A stretch of DNA of 64,000 bases from CAZTDU01 sp964617355 (GCA_964617355.1 CAZTXP010000146.1:6371-70370), one strand, 5' to 3'; counted from the first letter of the stretch, positions 43,525 through 52,235 are shown. Made by a program: numbers and translations. The notes: generated by a model not told the origin, from the letters alone.

Positions 43525-44493
43525 ATGCGCGTGCTGGCGAGATGGGCGTCCTTTTGCGTGCTGCTGGCCTGCGGGGCCGGCGGCGCGCTGGCGCAGGAGT
43601 ATCCCGCACGGCCGGTGCGGCTGGTGGTGCCGTTCCCGCCCGGCGGCGTGGTGGACATCAGCGGCCGGCTGCTCGCCGACGAGCTCGCCCGCCACCTGGG
43701 CGGCAACGTGATCGTCGAGAACAAGCCCGGCGCGGGCGGCACGCTCGGCGCCGAGCAGGCGGCGCGCGCGCCGGCCGACGGCTACACGGTGCTGCTCGGC
43801 GGCGCCGCCACGCACGCCTTCGCGCCGTGGGTCTACAAGCAGTTGCGCTACGACCCGGTGAAGGACTTCATCGCGGTCACGCAATTCACCGAAGGCCCGC
43901 TCGCCCTCTGCGTGAACGCCGCGACCGGCGCGGCCACGCTCGAGGACTTCCTCAGGGCGTTCAAGTCGGGCAGCGAGAAGATGAACTACGCCTCCAACGG
44001 CGTCGGCACCTTCCCGCACCTGTCGGTCGAGCTGATGAACCAGGCGCTCGGCACCCGGCCGCAGCACGTGCCCTATCCGGGCGGCGCGCAGTCCGTGACC
44101 GCGCTCCTCGCCGGCGAAGTGCAGTTCACGCAGAACCACATCCCGGTGGTGCAGGGGCAGGTGAAGGCCGGGAAGCTTCGCGTGCTGGCGACCACCGGCA
44201 ACGCGCGCTCGCAAGCCTTCCCGGCGGCGCCGACACTCAAGGAATCGGGCATCGACGTCGTCGCCTCGGCGTGGTTCGGCCTGTTCGTGCCGGCGGGCAC
44301 GCCGGCCGCGATCGTCGAGCGCCTCTACCAGGCCACGGCGAAGGCGGCGGCCGCGCCGGCGCTGCGCGAGAAGATCGCCGCGCAGGGCGACGAGGTGATG
44401 GTCGAGGGGCCGGCGAAGTTCCAGGCCTTCCAGGCCGCGGAACTCGAGAAGTGGCGCCGCGTCATCGCGACCAGCGGCATGAAGCTGAACTGA
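43525..44493 (+). CDS. Bug-family (TctC-like) periplasmic receptor
   Basis: A 322-aa Bug protein with signal peptide (LLACGAGGALAQ), YPARPVRLVVPFPPGGVVDIS, VENKPGAGGTLGAEQAA and FPAAPTLKESGIDVVASAWFG. GGAGGAGGAG lies just before the ATG at 43525. It is 16 bp upstream of the sulfatase-family gene and divergent from GntR, suggesting uptake of, or sensing for, the compound cleaved by that hydrolase. Confidence 0.9.
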   Translation: MRVLARWASFCVLLACGAGGALAQEYPARPVRLVVPFPPGGVVDISGRLLADELARHLGGNVIVENKPGAGGTLGAEQAARAPADGYTVLLGGAATHAFAPWVYKQLRYDPVKDFIAVTQFTEGPLALCVNAATGAATLEDFLRAFKSGSEKMNYASNGVGTFPHLSVELMNQALGTRPQHVPYPGGAQSVTALLAGEVQFTQNHIPVVQGQVKAGKLRVLATTGNARSQAFPAAPTLKESGIDVVASAWFGLFVPAGTPAAIVERLYQATAKAAAAPALREKIAAQGDEVMVEGPAKFQAFQAAELEKWRRVIATSGMKLN

Positions 44494-44509
44494 ACCCGAG
44501 GCACGAGAC

Positions 44510-45976
44510 ATGGATCGCCCGAACATCATCCTCATCATGACCGACCAGCAGCGCGCCGACACCATCGGCGCGCTGGGCGCGCCGTGGATGCGCACGCCGC
44601 ACCTCGATCGCCTCGCCACCGAGGGCGCGGCCTTCACCGAATGTTTCGTCACCTCGCCGGTGTGCGTGGGCGCGCGCGCGAGCCTCTTCACCGGCAAGTA
44701 TCCGCACGGCTGCCAGGTGTTCAGCAACTTCCAGCCGTGGCAGCCGACGTGGGTGAGCCTTCTCGCCGACCGCGGGTACCACTGCGTGAACATCGGCAAG
44801 ATGCACATCAACCCCTACGACGCGCCCGGGGGCTTCCACCAGCGGCTGATCATGGAGAACAAGGACCGGCCGCTGTTCCTCGAAGAGCGCGATCGCGCGA
44901 TCTACGACGAGTGGGACAAGGCGCTGCACGCGCGGAAGCTGACCAAGCCCTCGCGCTACAACCGGCACGCCGCCGACCCCGAGGGCTACAAGCGCGCGCT
45001 CGGCGCGTTCGAGTGGCACCTCGACGCCGACATGCACCCCGACAACTTCATCGGCGACACCGCGTGCTGGTGGCTCGAGGACCGCAAGAACAAGGATCCG
45101 CTCTTCCTGCAGATCGGCTTCCCGGGGCCGCATCCACCGTACGACCCGACGGCCGATGCCCTGGCGGAATACGCCAATGTCGACATCCCCGTGCCCGCCG
45201 TCACCGAGGCCGAGCTGCGCGCGCAGCCGCCGGCGCAGCACGCGTTGCGCAACAACATGTTCGAGTTCAACTTCGACTCGATCGCGTGGCGTCCCGACGC
45301 CACGCCGGCCGACCTGCTGCGCGTGCGCCGGCACTACGCCGCGAACGTGAGCATGATCGACCACCAGGTCGGCCGCATCCTCGCCACGCTGGACGCGCGC
45401 GGCTACCTCGACAACGCGCTGGTGATCTTTACGTCGGATCACGCCGACGCGCTCGGCGACCACGGCCACATCCAGAAATGGACGATGTACGACACCGTGG
45501 TGCGCGTGCCGCTGCTCTTCTGGTCGAAGAACCTGCCGGTGGCGCGCCGCGTGCGCGACGACCTCGTGCAGCTGATGGACGTGGCGCCCACGGTGCTGGA
45601 AGCGGCCGGCGTCCCGGTGCCGGGCGACTTCGAGGCGCGCTCGCTGCTGGGTGCCGTGCTCGGCCGCGCCGACTACCAGCCGCGCGACGCGGTCTACTCG
45701 GAGCTCGCGAAGGACCACATCCAGACCGGCAGCGAGTTCATCCTGATGCGCCGCGACCGGCGCTGGAAGATCGTGCTCTACCTCGACGATCCTTCGGTGG
45801 GTGAGCTCTACGACCTGCAGTCCGACCCGGCCGAGGTGCGCAACCTGTGGAACGACACCGGACTGCGCGCGATGCGGGACGAACTCTCGGTGACCTGCCT
45901 GCGCTGGCTGGCGAACGGCTCGCTGTTCGCCAACCGGCGCGCGAGCCGCGCGCCGCAGAAGGCGATGAAGGTCTGA
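44510..45976 (+). CDS. Sulfatase/phosphonate monoester hydrolase-family enzyme
   Basis: A 488-aa cytoplasmic (no signal peptide) alkaline-phosphatase-fold hydrolase. Metal ligands are seen in IILIMTDQQRADTIG and FTSDHADALGDHG; LFLQIGFPGPHPPYDP is the family middle block. The formylglycine motif CxPxR reads Cys52-Val-Gly-Ala-Arg56, so the Pro recognised by formylglycine-generating enzyme is Gly. The overall sequence is nearest to arylsulfatase/phosphonate monoester hydrolases. Whether Cys52 is converted or used as such is open. Confidence 0.85.
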   Translation: MDRPNIILIMTDQQRADTIGALGAPWMRTPHLDRLATEGAAFTECFVTSPVCVGARASLFTGKYPHGCQVFSNFQPWQPTWVSLLADRGYHCVNIGKMHINPYDAPGGFHQRLIMENKDRPLFLEERDRAIYDEWDKALHARKLTKPSRYNRHAADPEGYKRALGAFEWHLDADMHPDNFIGDTACWWLEDRKNKDPLFLQIGFPGPHPPYDPTADALAEYANVDIPVPAVTEAELRAQPPAQHALRNNMFEFNFDSIAWRPDATPADLLRVRRHYAANVSMIDHQVGRILATLDARGYLDNALVIFTSDHADALGDHGHIQKWTMYDTVVRVPLLFWSKNLPVARRVRDDLVQLMDVAPTVLEAAGVPVPGDFEARSLLGAVLGRADYQPRDAVYSELAKDHIQTGSEFILMRRDRRWKIVLYLDDPSVGELYDLQSDPAEVRNLWNDTGLRAMRDELSVTCLRWLANGSLFANRRASRAPQKAMKV

Positions 45977-46001
45977 GGCCGGGCGGGGAGCCCCCCGCCC
46001 G

Positions 46002-46784
46002 CTAAGGCGTCGCCGCGGCCGGCTTGGGCAGCATCGGGTTCTTCGCCGCGAACGCCTCGACCGCCTGCGCGCGATCGTCCGCCCCCGGGTGCGTCGAGAG
46101 GAAGGGCGGCAGCGCGCCGCCGCCGCGCAGCGCGGCGATCAGGCGCAGCATCCCGCGAGGGTCGTAGCCCGCGGCGTGCATCCACTTGAGGCCGTATTCG
46201 TCGGCCTCGGCTTCCTGCGGCCGCGTGTAGGCCCCGTACATCGCGTTCGCCACCGCGAAGTTCGCGGCATTGCCGGCGAGGAATCCGCCCACGCCCGGCA
46301 CGAACTGCGCGATCAGCTGCCCGAGCGCCTGTCCGCTCGCCCGCGCGCCGGCCTGGGCCTCGGCGCGCCCGTGGCGATGCCCGCGCGCGAGGTGCGCGAT
46401 CTCGTGGCCGAGCAGCGCCGCCCACGCCGCCTCGTCGGTGCCGAGCGCCGCCAGCATGCCGAGGTTGACGACCACGATCGGCCGCGACGCGTTGTCGAGC
46501 GTCGCGAAGGCGTTCACCTCGGTGAGGTCCGAGATCAGCACGCCGCGCAGCGCGTAGCCCGCCTGCGCCTGGATGTTCGTCGACGCCGCCTGCAGCCGCT
46601 CGCAAGCGGCGCGATCGACGGTCGCGAGTTCCGATCCGCCCGCGTCGGTGAAGCGCAGCCGCCCGGAGGCGTGGCCGGAGCAGTTCTCGAGCGCCCAGAA
46701 GCGCGCCGACTCGAGCGGGTTGGTCGCGCAGCCGGCGAGGAGGGCGAGGCAGAAGGCGGCGGCGGTTCTCGCGGGCAGGGGCAC
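46002..46784 (-). CDS. M48-family metallopeptidase lipoprotein
   Basis: A 260-aa protein with lipobox LLAGC, zinc motif LLGHEIAHLARGH and third ligand in EAEADEYGLKWM, followed by the STHPGADDR substrate-loop typical of BepA/LoiP-like periplasmic M48 proteases. These degrade or refold outer-membrane proteins under stress. The GTG at 46784 is the only plausible start near the signal peptide. Confidence 0.85.
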   Translation of the reverse strand: MPLPARTAAAFCLALLAGCATNPLESARFWALENCSGHASGRLRFTDAGGSELATVDRAACERLQAASTNIQAQAGYALRGVLISDLTEVNAFATLDNASRPIVVVNLGMLAALGTDEAAWAALLGHEIAHLARGHRHGRAEAQAGARASGQALGQLIAQFVPGVGGFLAGNAANFAVANAMYGAYTRPQEAEADEYGLKWMHAAGYDPRGMLRLIAALRGGGALPPFLSTHPGADDRAQAVEAFAAKNPMLPKPAAATP

Positions 46785-46826
46785 GGCTCCGGAGCATAAG
46801 CGACTCCGGCGCCGTGCGCGGCCGGG

Positions 46827-47219
46827 CTAGGCCGCCATGCGCTTCAGGCCCACGAACTCCAGCTCCGCGAGCACCGCGACCGCGGCCGCCTGCGCGAGCA
46901 CGAACGCGGTGCCGAGCGCGGCGGGCGAGACCCAGTCGGTGAAAAGGAGCAGCACGCTGTCGGCGGCCCACAGCGCGTTCAGGCCGATCACGATCCACGC
47001 GCCGGCGCGCGGCAGCGTCTCGCGCGTCGCCACCCACAGCACCAGCGCGGTGAAGGGCACGAACACCGCGCCCGCGCCGAGCAGCAGCGACTTCGGCAGG
47101 CCAAGGATCGGCGCGAGCGCCTCGGCGCCGGCGAGCAGCGCGATCGCCGACAGGCCCGAGGTCGCGGCGTCGAGCAACAGCACGCGGCGCAGGAAGGCAT
47201 CGCGGGGGTTGGGGGTCAT
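46827..47219 (-). CDS. Four-helix membrane protein of unknown function
   Basis: A 130-aa protein with four hydrophobic segments (LSAIALLAGAEALAPILGL, LLLGAGAVFVPFTALVLWV, WIVIGLNALWAADSVLLLF, LGTAFVLAQAAAVAVLAEL). No family is named with confidence. It is divergent from the XRE/MmyB-type regulator at 47331, which probably controls it. Confidence 0.75.
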   Translation of the reverse strand: MTPNPRDAFLRRVLLLDAATSGLSAIALLAGAEALAPILGLPKSLLLGAGAVFVPFTALVLWVATRETLPRAGAWIVIGLNALWAADSVLLLFTDWVSPAALGTAFVLAQAAAVAVLAELEFVGLKRMAA

Positions 47220-47278
47220 GGCATCGCTCCTTTCAGGTTGAGGTGCGGCCAGTCTCGGCGGCGTCGCGCGGCGCGTCG

Positions 47279-47295
47279 ATTACGCGGCAGGTAAT
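47279..47295. promoter_or_regulatory. Inverted repeat, probable operator of the MmyB-type regulator
   Basis: ATTAC-N7-GTAAT lies in the 111-bp divergent gap, 35 nt before the regulator's ATG. It is the only strong palindrome there. A repressor site controlling both the membrane protein gene and the regulator itself would fit. Confidence 0.45.
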
Positions 47296-47330
47296 GGCGC
47301 GCGCTCCCCGCGGCGTAACATCCTTGCGCC

Positions 47331-48128
47331 ATGCACACCCACACCAGCACCGTTCGCACCGCGGGCGAGCACCTGCGCGACTGGCGCCAGCGCCGGCGCC
47401 TGTCGCAGCTCGACCTCGCGCACGCCGCCGAGATCTCGCCGCGGCACCTGTCGTTCCTCGAGACCGGCCGCTCGCAGCCCAGCCGCGAGATGGTGTTGCG
47501 CCTCGCCGAGCGGCTGGAGGTGCCGCCGCGCGAACGCAACGCGCTGCTCGTCGCCGCCGGTTTCGCGCCGATGTTCCGCGCCCGCGCGCTCGACGACCCG
47601 GCGCTCGAGGCCGCGAAGCGCGCGATCGAGCGAATCCTCGAAGCGCAGAAGCCGTACCCGGCCTTCGCCGTCGACCGGCACTGGAACATCGTCGCCACCA
47701 ACCACGCGCTGTCCGCCATGTACGAAGGCGTCGCGCCGGAACTTCTCGGCCCCGGCGCGAACGCGATGCGCCTCGCGCTGCACCCCAAGGGCGTGGCGCA
47801 GAAGATCGACAACCTCGCCGAGTGGCGCGCACACCTCGTCGCGAGGCTGGCGCAACAAGTGGCGAACTCCGCAGACCCGGTCCTCGCCGCGTTGCTGGAA
47901 GAAGTGTCGGGCTACCCGGCGCCCGAAGGCGATGCGCACGTGCACGACCCCGCCGCCGCGATCGCCGTGCCGCTGCGCATCCGTACGCCGATGGGCACGC
48001 TGTCGTTCATCAGCACCATCACCGTGTTCGGCACGCCAGTGGACGTGACGCTGTCGGAACTCGCGCTGGAGCAGTTCTTCCCGGCGGATGCGGAGACGGC
48101 GAGGGTGGTGGGGGCGATGGCGGGGTAG
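47331..48128 (+). CDS. XRE regulator with MmyB-like ligand-binding domain
   Basis: A 265-aa regulator. The N-terminal HTH (LRDWRQRRRLSQLDLAHAAEISPRHLSFLETGRSQPS) is followed by the MmyB-like domain (residues about 95-260: YPAFAVDRHWNIVATNHAL, MRLALHPKGVA, VPLRIRTPMGTLSFISTITVFGTP). This domain resembles PAS folds and binds hydrophobic ligands such as fatty acids in known cases. The last 60 codons are duplicated at 53068-53253. Confidence 0.88.
   Translation: MHTHTSTVRTAGEHLRDWRQRRRLSQLDLAHAAEISPRHLSFLETGRSQPSREMVLRLAERLEVPPRERNALLVAAGFAPMFRARALDDPALEAAKRAIERILEAQKPYPAFAVDRHWNIVATNHALSAMYEGVAPELLGPGANAMRLALHPKGVAQKIDNLAEWRAHLVARLAQQVANSADPVLAALLEEVSGYPAPEGDAHVHDPAAAIAVPLRIRTPMGTLSFISTITVFGTPVDVTLSELALEQFFPADAETARVVGAMAG
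47943..48125 (+). repeat. Source copy of a duplicated regulator 3' end
   Basis: This stretch matches 53068-53250 with a constant offset of 5125 bp and no gaps. From 47961 on, only four mismatches occur in 165 nt, all synonymous. Confidence 0.9.
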
Positions 48129-48160
48129 CCTCAGGTGGCGACAGCGGATGCCGCAATGTG

Positions 48161-49126
48161 CTACGAGCGCGGGCAAAACGCCCCTCGCTCCGGCGGCCGC
48201 CCCCAGCATTCCGGATCGGGCTCGAGGCCTTCCGAATTCAGGGTTTCCAGTATCGCGGCCACGGCCGTGCCAAGTGAACAGCCAAGGAATCGCTTCGCCG
48301 CTTCCTGCCCTGCGTCCGCACTATCGGCCGCGAGCACGAAATCCCGGAACGCATTCCAGTCGCGGGAGTAGTGCGCCACAAGGATTCGCGCGAGGTCGTA
48401 CGAGAGCTTGTTGCCCTGGTCCGTGCGCAGGAAGGACTTGCCCAGCCAGAATTCCTGGACTTCCTCCTCGCCCCAGTAGGCGAGGTGCTGCGCGTGCATC
48501 TGCGCCGGTGTGGCGAGGCCGGGTGCCACCCCGCAAAGGCGCTGCTCTGTATTCACCGCGATGCCCTCGTTCAGCCACGCAGGAATCGGCAGGTGCGCGA
48601 GGAACGCGTGCGTCATCTCGTGGGCGATCACCGGCTCGACCGCACGCAGGTCGCCGCGCACGGTAATGAAGTGGCTGCAGCCGTGCTGGATGTGCATGCC
48701 GGCGCTGAGGGCGAATTCGCCTTCGTCGGGATAGTAATGCGAGGCGTACTCGTAGTAGCGGTCGTCGTCGTCGAAGACGATGAGGATGTCCTTGCCCCAG
48801 TCGCTGGACTGCGCGACACCGTCGAGCACCATGATGATGCGCTTCGCTGTGCGCGACATGAACTCGCGCGTCGCCGCCGCCTGCCGGCGATCGAGCGCCG
48901 AGACGAGGAACGCCGAATCCGACTCCTCGAGCCGGTACGTCGGCCCGAGCGCATCGCGCAGGTGAAGCAGCCAGGCGCGCTCGCAATCCGTCCATGCGGG
49001 GCCGCGTGCCTCCTCGGGCAGGGTATCGATCCACGCCTGGACGGGCTCCCAGTTGCACACCGGGAGCCCATACGTGGACTGGAAGTGCTCGCGGATCCGG
49101 AACGACACGGACGAGCCGGAACGCAC
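48161..49126 (-). CDS. Gluzincin-like zinc metallopeptidase domain protein
   Basis: About 321 aa from GTG 49126. The motif VIAHEMTHAFLAHLPIPAWLNEGIAV has HExxH plus a downstream Glu in NEG, the gluzincin (peptidase MA-like) arrangement. No signal peptide in this frame. The real N-terminus may lie in another frame: an ORF from ATG 49205 (MKSLLGRWLGGANAPPETLQLEAPG) has strong coding bias up to about 49140 and then passes bias to this frame, suggesting a frameshift or a base error. Confidence 0.65.
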   Translation of the reverse strand: MRSGSSVSFRIREHFQSTYGLPVCNWEPVQAWIDTLPEEARGPAWTDCERAWLLHLRDALGPTYRLEESDSAFLVSALDRRQAAATREFMSRTAKRIIMVLDGVAQSSDWGKDILIVFDDDDRYYEYASHYYPDEGEFALSAGMHIQHGCSHFITVRGDLRAVEPVIAHEMTHAFLAHLPIPAWLNEGIAVNTEQRLCGVAPGLATPAQMHAQHLAYWGEEEVQEFWLGKSFLRTDQGNKLSYDLARILVAHYSRDWNAFRDFVLAADSADAGQEAAKRFLGCSLGTAVAAILETLNSEGLEPDPECWGRPPERGAFCPRS

Positions 49127-49321
49127 GCAATCCGGGCGCCTCGAGTTGCAGGGTCTCCGGCGGCGCGTTCGCGCCGCCGAGCCAGCGACCGAGCAGCGAC
49201 TTCATGGCCGCCACCCCACGGGCCTGGTGCTTGCGTCGGCGCGATGCGTAGGCACTGTCGAGATCCCCGTGCAGATCCTAGCGGATCGTGCCGCCGCCGC
49301 GGCGTGACTATTGCCAGCCGG

Positions 49322-50386
49322 CTAGACCAGCGCCTTGTACACCTCCGCCACCGAGCACTTCCCGCTCGGCTTGCCGCCGATCACGTGCTCGACCCGAGCA
49401 GCCTTGTCGGCGTCGGAGCCCGCGAGCGATGCCGCGAGTGCCCGCGCCTCGGTGCTCGTCAGCGCGCGCACATCCACCCGCGCGAAGCAGCGGCCGGGAC
49501 GGACGAGGGCATCGTCGAGGTCGCCAACGTTTGGCAGGTTGGTCGAGAAGATGATCTTCCGACCCTGCGCGCGGACCACGCCGTCCGCGATCGCGAGGAA
49601 GCGGTGCAGGTGCTCGTTGCCGTCGGCCCGGGGCTTCAGCAGGTGGTCGGCGTCCTCCACGACGAAGGCGTCCGCGCGGCCGGTGATGAAGCGCACGAAG
49701 ATCTCGTCCGAGGCAAGCGCCTTGACGTCGCCGGTATAGAGCGCGCGCGCCTTGCCGTTGCGGCGGCGCGAGATCTCGCCGAGGATCGCGCGGATCAGGC
49801 GCGTCTTGCCCGTGCCCGGTGGTCCTTGCAGGACGAGAACGGTCTCCGGCGCCTCGAGGAAGCGTGCGACGAAGCCGCGCACGCCACCCTTGATCTCCGG
49901 GTAGGCCTGGTCGTGCAGCACGTCGGTCGCCATTTCCTCGATCGACGCGCTCTCCAGTTCGCCGCGTGCGGTGAGGAAGGTCCAGTCGATCTGGAAGCTC
50001 GGCTCCGTGATGCGCGTAGCGCCTGCCTTGTCGAGGATGCGCTGGATCGCCGCCTCGGCGCGCGCGATGTCGCTCGCCCAGACGTAGAACACGCAGCTGC
50101 AGTAGGTCGACTTCCGGCTGCCATAGGCAGCCACGAAGAGGCCGTCGCCGTCGAGGATCATCGACTCGCCGTTGATGCGCTCGGCGCGCCACGACCGGTC
50201 GAGCGCTACCGCGTCGAGCAAGGCTTCCAGCTCCACGCGCGCCGCGAACCGCAGGTCGCGGAAGATCGGATAGCCCGGCTCCCCGGACTCCAGCGCCGCC
50301 TTGAAGCGGTTCTTCAATACCAGGTCGGCCAGTTCCCAGACCTCCATCACGAGGCCCTGGGGTTGCTTGGATTCGTTGCAAGTCAT
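49322..50386 (-). CDS. AAA+ ATPase
   Basis: A 354-aa protein. An N-terminal region of unknown fold (1-175, with ILDGDGLFVAAYGSRKSTYCSCVFYVWA) precedes one AAA+ module: Walker A LVLQGPPGTGKTRLIRA, Walker B AFVVEDADHLL, sensor 1 IIFSTNLPN and the arginine-finger region DDALVRPGRCFARV. The closest general type is the membrane-complex or BCS1-like AAA group. It starts 14 nt after the U-tract of a terminator that ends the slipin gene, so its expression is probably attenuated relative to slipin. No clear ribosome site. Confidence 0.8.
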   Translation of the reverse strand: MTCNESKQPQGLVMEVWELADLVLKNRFKAALESGEPGYPIFRDLRFAARVELEALLDAVALDRSWRAERINGESMILDGDGLFVAAYGSRKSTYCSCVFYVWASDIARAEAAIQRILDKAGATRITEPSFQIDWTFLTARGELESASIEEMATDVLHDQAYPEIKGGVRGFVARFLEAPETVLVLQGPPGTGKTRLIRAILGEISRRRNGKARALYTGDVKALASDEIFVRFITGRADAFVVEDADHLLKPRADGNEHLHRFLAIADGVVRAQGRKIIFSTNLPNVGDLDDALVRPGRCFARVDVRALTSTEARALAASLAGSDADKAARVEHVIGGKPSGKCSVAEVYKALV

Positions 50387-50399
50387 GTCTTCGCTTTCG

Positions 50400-50437
50400 A
50401 AAAAAAGGGCGGCCGGCCCGGATCTGCGACCGGCCGC
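50400..50437 (-). terminator. Intrinsic terminator overlapping the slipin stop codon
   Basis: On the minus strand GCGGCCGG (50437-50430) pairs with CCGGCCGC (50416-50409), and seven T (50406-50400) follow after CC. The stem includes the last base of the slipin stop codon. It separates slipin from the AAA+ gene. Confidence 0.75.
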
Positions 50438-51576
50438 TAGCGGATCTTCACCAGATCCTTCAGTACTGCGTCGAGGCCCCCGAACACCGAGATCTTGTCG
50501 ATCTTCTCGGTGACCTTTTCCAGCGTCTCCAGCTCCTTCAGTCGAAGGGCCGTCGGGTTGCCTTCCATCACCCGGGCCGTGTTCAGCAGCGAACGGGTCG
50601 CCGCGGTTTCCTCGCGGCGGCGGATCACGTTCGCCAGCGCGGCCTTCTCGGCCTCCACGACCTTCGCCAGGATCAGCTTCATGTCACCCGGCAGGATGAT
50701 GTCCTTCACGCCGACGGAATCGACCTCGAGGCCGAAGCCCTCCACGCGACGGCGGATGTGCTCCGCGACCGACTGGTCGAGCGCGCCCTTGTCCTCGAGC
50801 AGCTCGTCCAGCGTGCGGGTGCCGACCGCGGCGCGCAGGCCGAACTGGAGCTCCTTGTAGAGGTAGTCCAGCGGCTTCGCCTGCTTCGCGTAGGCCGTCA
50901 GCACGTCCGTCACGCGGTACCCCGCGTTCAGGTTCACGCGCAGCGGGACCTTGTCCTTGGTCAGGATTTCCTGTCCCGCCACCTCGATCACCTGCAGGCG
51001 CAGGTCCACCACGTCGACGCGCAGGTCGCGCAGGAAGCGCCAGTAGTAGTGCATCCCGGCGTCCAGCACGCTTGCGACCTTCCCGTCCACGGTGAGCACG
51101 CCCGCGTGATGCTGCGGCACCTGCGCCGCGAGCACGCCCGCGGCCCCGAGGTCCTTCACCGAGCCGCGGGCCAGCGCCGCGACCAGCTGCGGCACGAGCT
51201 TCTCCGGCACGGCGAAGTCCGTCGCGATGTCCAGGCGCTCGACGCGCACGTCGATGTAGCCCTTCCAGTACAGGCGGCGCGACTGCGGCGCGAGCACCTC
51301 GACCGGCACGTCGTTCTCGTAGCGCAGGCCGAGTTCGGTCGCGCCGAGCTCCACGACGTGGAACTCCCGCGCCGCGACCCCGGGCTCCGACTTCACGAGG
51401 TACTCGGCGAGGCGGTGCTCGAAGCGCGGCTTGCCGAGATCGAACTTCTCGACCGCGACGCGGCGCAGCGGATCGAAGCGCCAGTACTCGCCCGGGCCCA
51501 GTACGTCGACGAAGTCGCCCTTGTCGAACAGGAGCGCACGCTCGTCCTTCTTCACATGGATCTTTCGCACGACCAT
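50437..51576 (-). CDS. Slipin/SPFH (prohibitin-like) protein
   Basis: A 379-aa protein of the SPFH/band-7 family (residues about 130-300: VASVLDAGMHYYWRFLRDLRVDVVDLRLQ, then LNAGYRVTD, LYKELQFGLRAAVGTRTLDELLEDK and GVKDIILPGDMKLILAKVVEAEKAA). It has no N-terminal membrane hairpin, unlike classical slipins, and an extra N-terminal region (1-125). Variants like this are found with RNA-repair operons. ATG 51576 has AGGAGA 5 nt upstream. It lies downstream of the tRNA array on the same strand, 292 bp away. Confidence 0.85.
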   Translation of the reverse strand: MVVRKIHVKKDERALLFDKGDFVDVLGPGEYWRFDPLRRVAVEKFDLGKPRFEHRLAEYLVKSEPGVAAREFHVVELGATELGLRYENDVPVEVLAPQSRRLYWKGYIDVRVERLDIATDFAVPEKLVPQLVAALARGSVKDLGAAGVLAAQVPQHHAGVLTVDGKVASVLDAGMHYYWRFLRDLRVDVVDLRLQVIEVAGQEILTKDKVPLRVNLNAGYRVTDVLTAYAKQAKPLDYLYKELQFGLRAAVGTRTLDELLEDKGALDQSVAEHIRRRVEGFGLEVDSVGVKDIILPGDMKLILAKVVEAEKAALANVIRRREETAATRSLLNTARVMEGNPTALRLKELETLEKVTEKIDKISVFGGLDAVLKDLVKIR

Positions 51577-51868
51577 TTGAATCTCCTTTCCTTCCGTTCC
51601 TCTCTTCAAGTTGAACTGCGGGACTGCGTCACTGCGACTGCTGCTGCAAGAAGGTGGGATCCGGCCTCCCGTGCTGCCGGCGGGCGCCGTCGCGCGCGCG
51701 GGGGAGGGCGGCCGCGCCTCGCGCGACCCTCGCGCCCGGCTGTTGCCGCCTCGCCCGCGCGCGCCGCACGGCGCGCTCGGCCGGCAGCGCGGTGCCCGTG
51801 TCGCGATGCGCTGCGACGCGGGCTGAAACCGGCCCCGGTACTGCGTAAAGGGCTTTCGGCCCTTCGTT
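51577..51868 (-). other. Leader region between tRNA array and slipin
   Basis: These 292 bp hold no convincing ORF. On the minus strand, directly after the last tRNA-like sequence, AAGGGC-CGAAA-GCCCTT (51864-51848) forms a hairpin followed by TTTAC; it could be a weak terminator or a processing structure. The middle is very GC-rich. The slipin ribosome site ends the region. No clear sigma70 promoter was seen. Confidence 0.5.
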
Positions 51869-51941
51869 GCGTTGGAGCGGGAGTCGAACCCGCGACAGTC
51901 GGTTTCCAAGACCGATGCTCTACCCTCTGAGCTATCCAGAT
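51869..51941 (-). tRNA. tRNA-like sequence, anticodon UGG (Pro), defective acceptor stem
   Basis: The minus strand folds into D arm (GCTC..GAGC), anticodon arm TCGGT-CTTGGAA-ACCGA (anticodon TGG, U33 present) and T arm GCGGG-TTCGACT-CCCGC. The acceptor stem has only four pairs next to the D arm (TGGA/TCCA); the outer three are mismatched, and no CCA is encoded. Its first base coincides with the last base of the CCA of the preceding tRNA, so no separate 5' leader exists. It may not be charged, and is perhaps a tRNA mimic or decayed gene. Confidence 0.6.
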
Positions 51942-52014
51942 GGCGGCGAGAGCGGGAGTCGAACCCGCGACCTCGGCCTCATCGAGCCGTGCTCTACCGC
52001 TGAGCTACCTCGCC
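51941..52014 (-). tRNA. tRNA-like gene with six-base anticodon loop, CCA encoded
   Basis: Acceptor stem GGCGAGG/TCTCGCC (one G-T pair), discriminator G and encoded CCA are good, as are the D arm and T arm (GCGGG-TTCGACT-CCCGC). The anticodon arm is one base short: a 5-bp stem CGGCT/GGCCG closes a six-base loop CGATGA without U33. No normal anticodon can be read, so amino-acid identity cannot be assigned. Confidence 0.6.
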
Positions 52015-52158
52015 CAACATTCGTCGCTCCCGCGCCGCGGTACGCGCACGGCCGATCTCAGGCTGCGCGCGCCAGGGAGGACTCACGAGCCTCGCCCGCT
52101 GCGGTACACGCGTTCACGACAAATTCCTGATGCGGATGTGGCAAGGTGCGCCGGCGCG

Positions 52159-52234
52159 TGGTGCTTCCCCTCCGAATCGAACGGAGATCTCCGGTGTTTC
52201 AAGCCGGCGCCGTCACCAGACTGGCCCGGGAAGC
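52159..52234 (-). tRNA. tRNA-like gene, anticodon ambiguous (GAA or UGA), CCA encoded
   Basis: Acceptor stem GCTTCCC/GGGAAGC is perfect, discriminator A and CCA are encoded, and the T arm CTCCG-TTCGATT-CGGAG is perfect. The D stem is short (GCC/GGC). The anticodon arm CCGGC-TTGAAAC-ACCGG has a C-A mismatch at the top; read as a 7-base loop the anticodon is GAA (Phe), while a 9-base loop centres CTTGAAA as in Ser(UGA) tRNAs, but there is no long variable arm. It starts 1 nt after the CCA of the preceding tRNA. Confidence 0.65.
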
Positions 52235-52235
52235 A

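Noticed and set aside
46827..47219. The four-helix membrane protein named as a DoxX or DUF2127 type
   Set aside because: No diagnostic motif could be matched, so it is left unnamed.
51577..51868. Sigma54 promoter upstream of slipin
   Set aside because: Only GG-N10-GC by chance in very GC-rich sequence was found; no TGGCAC/TTGC pair.
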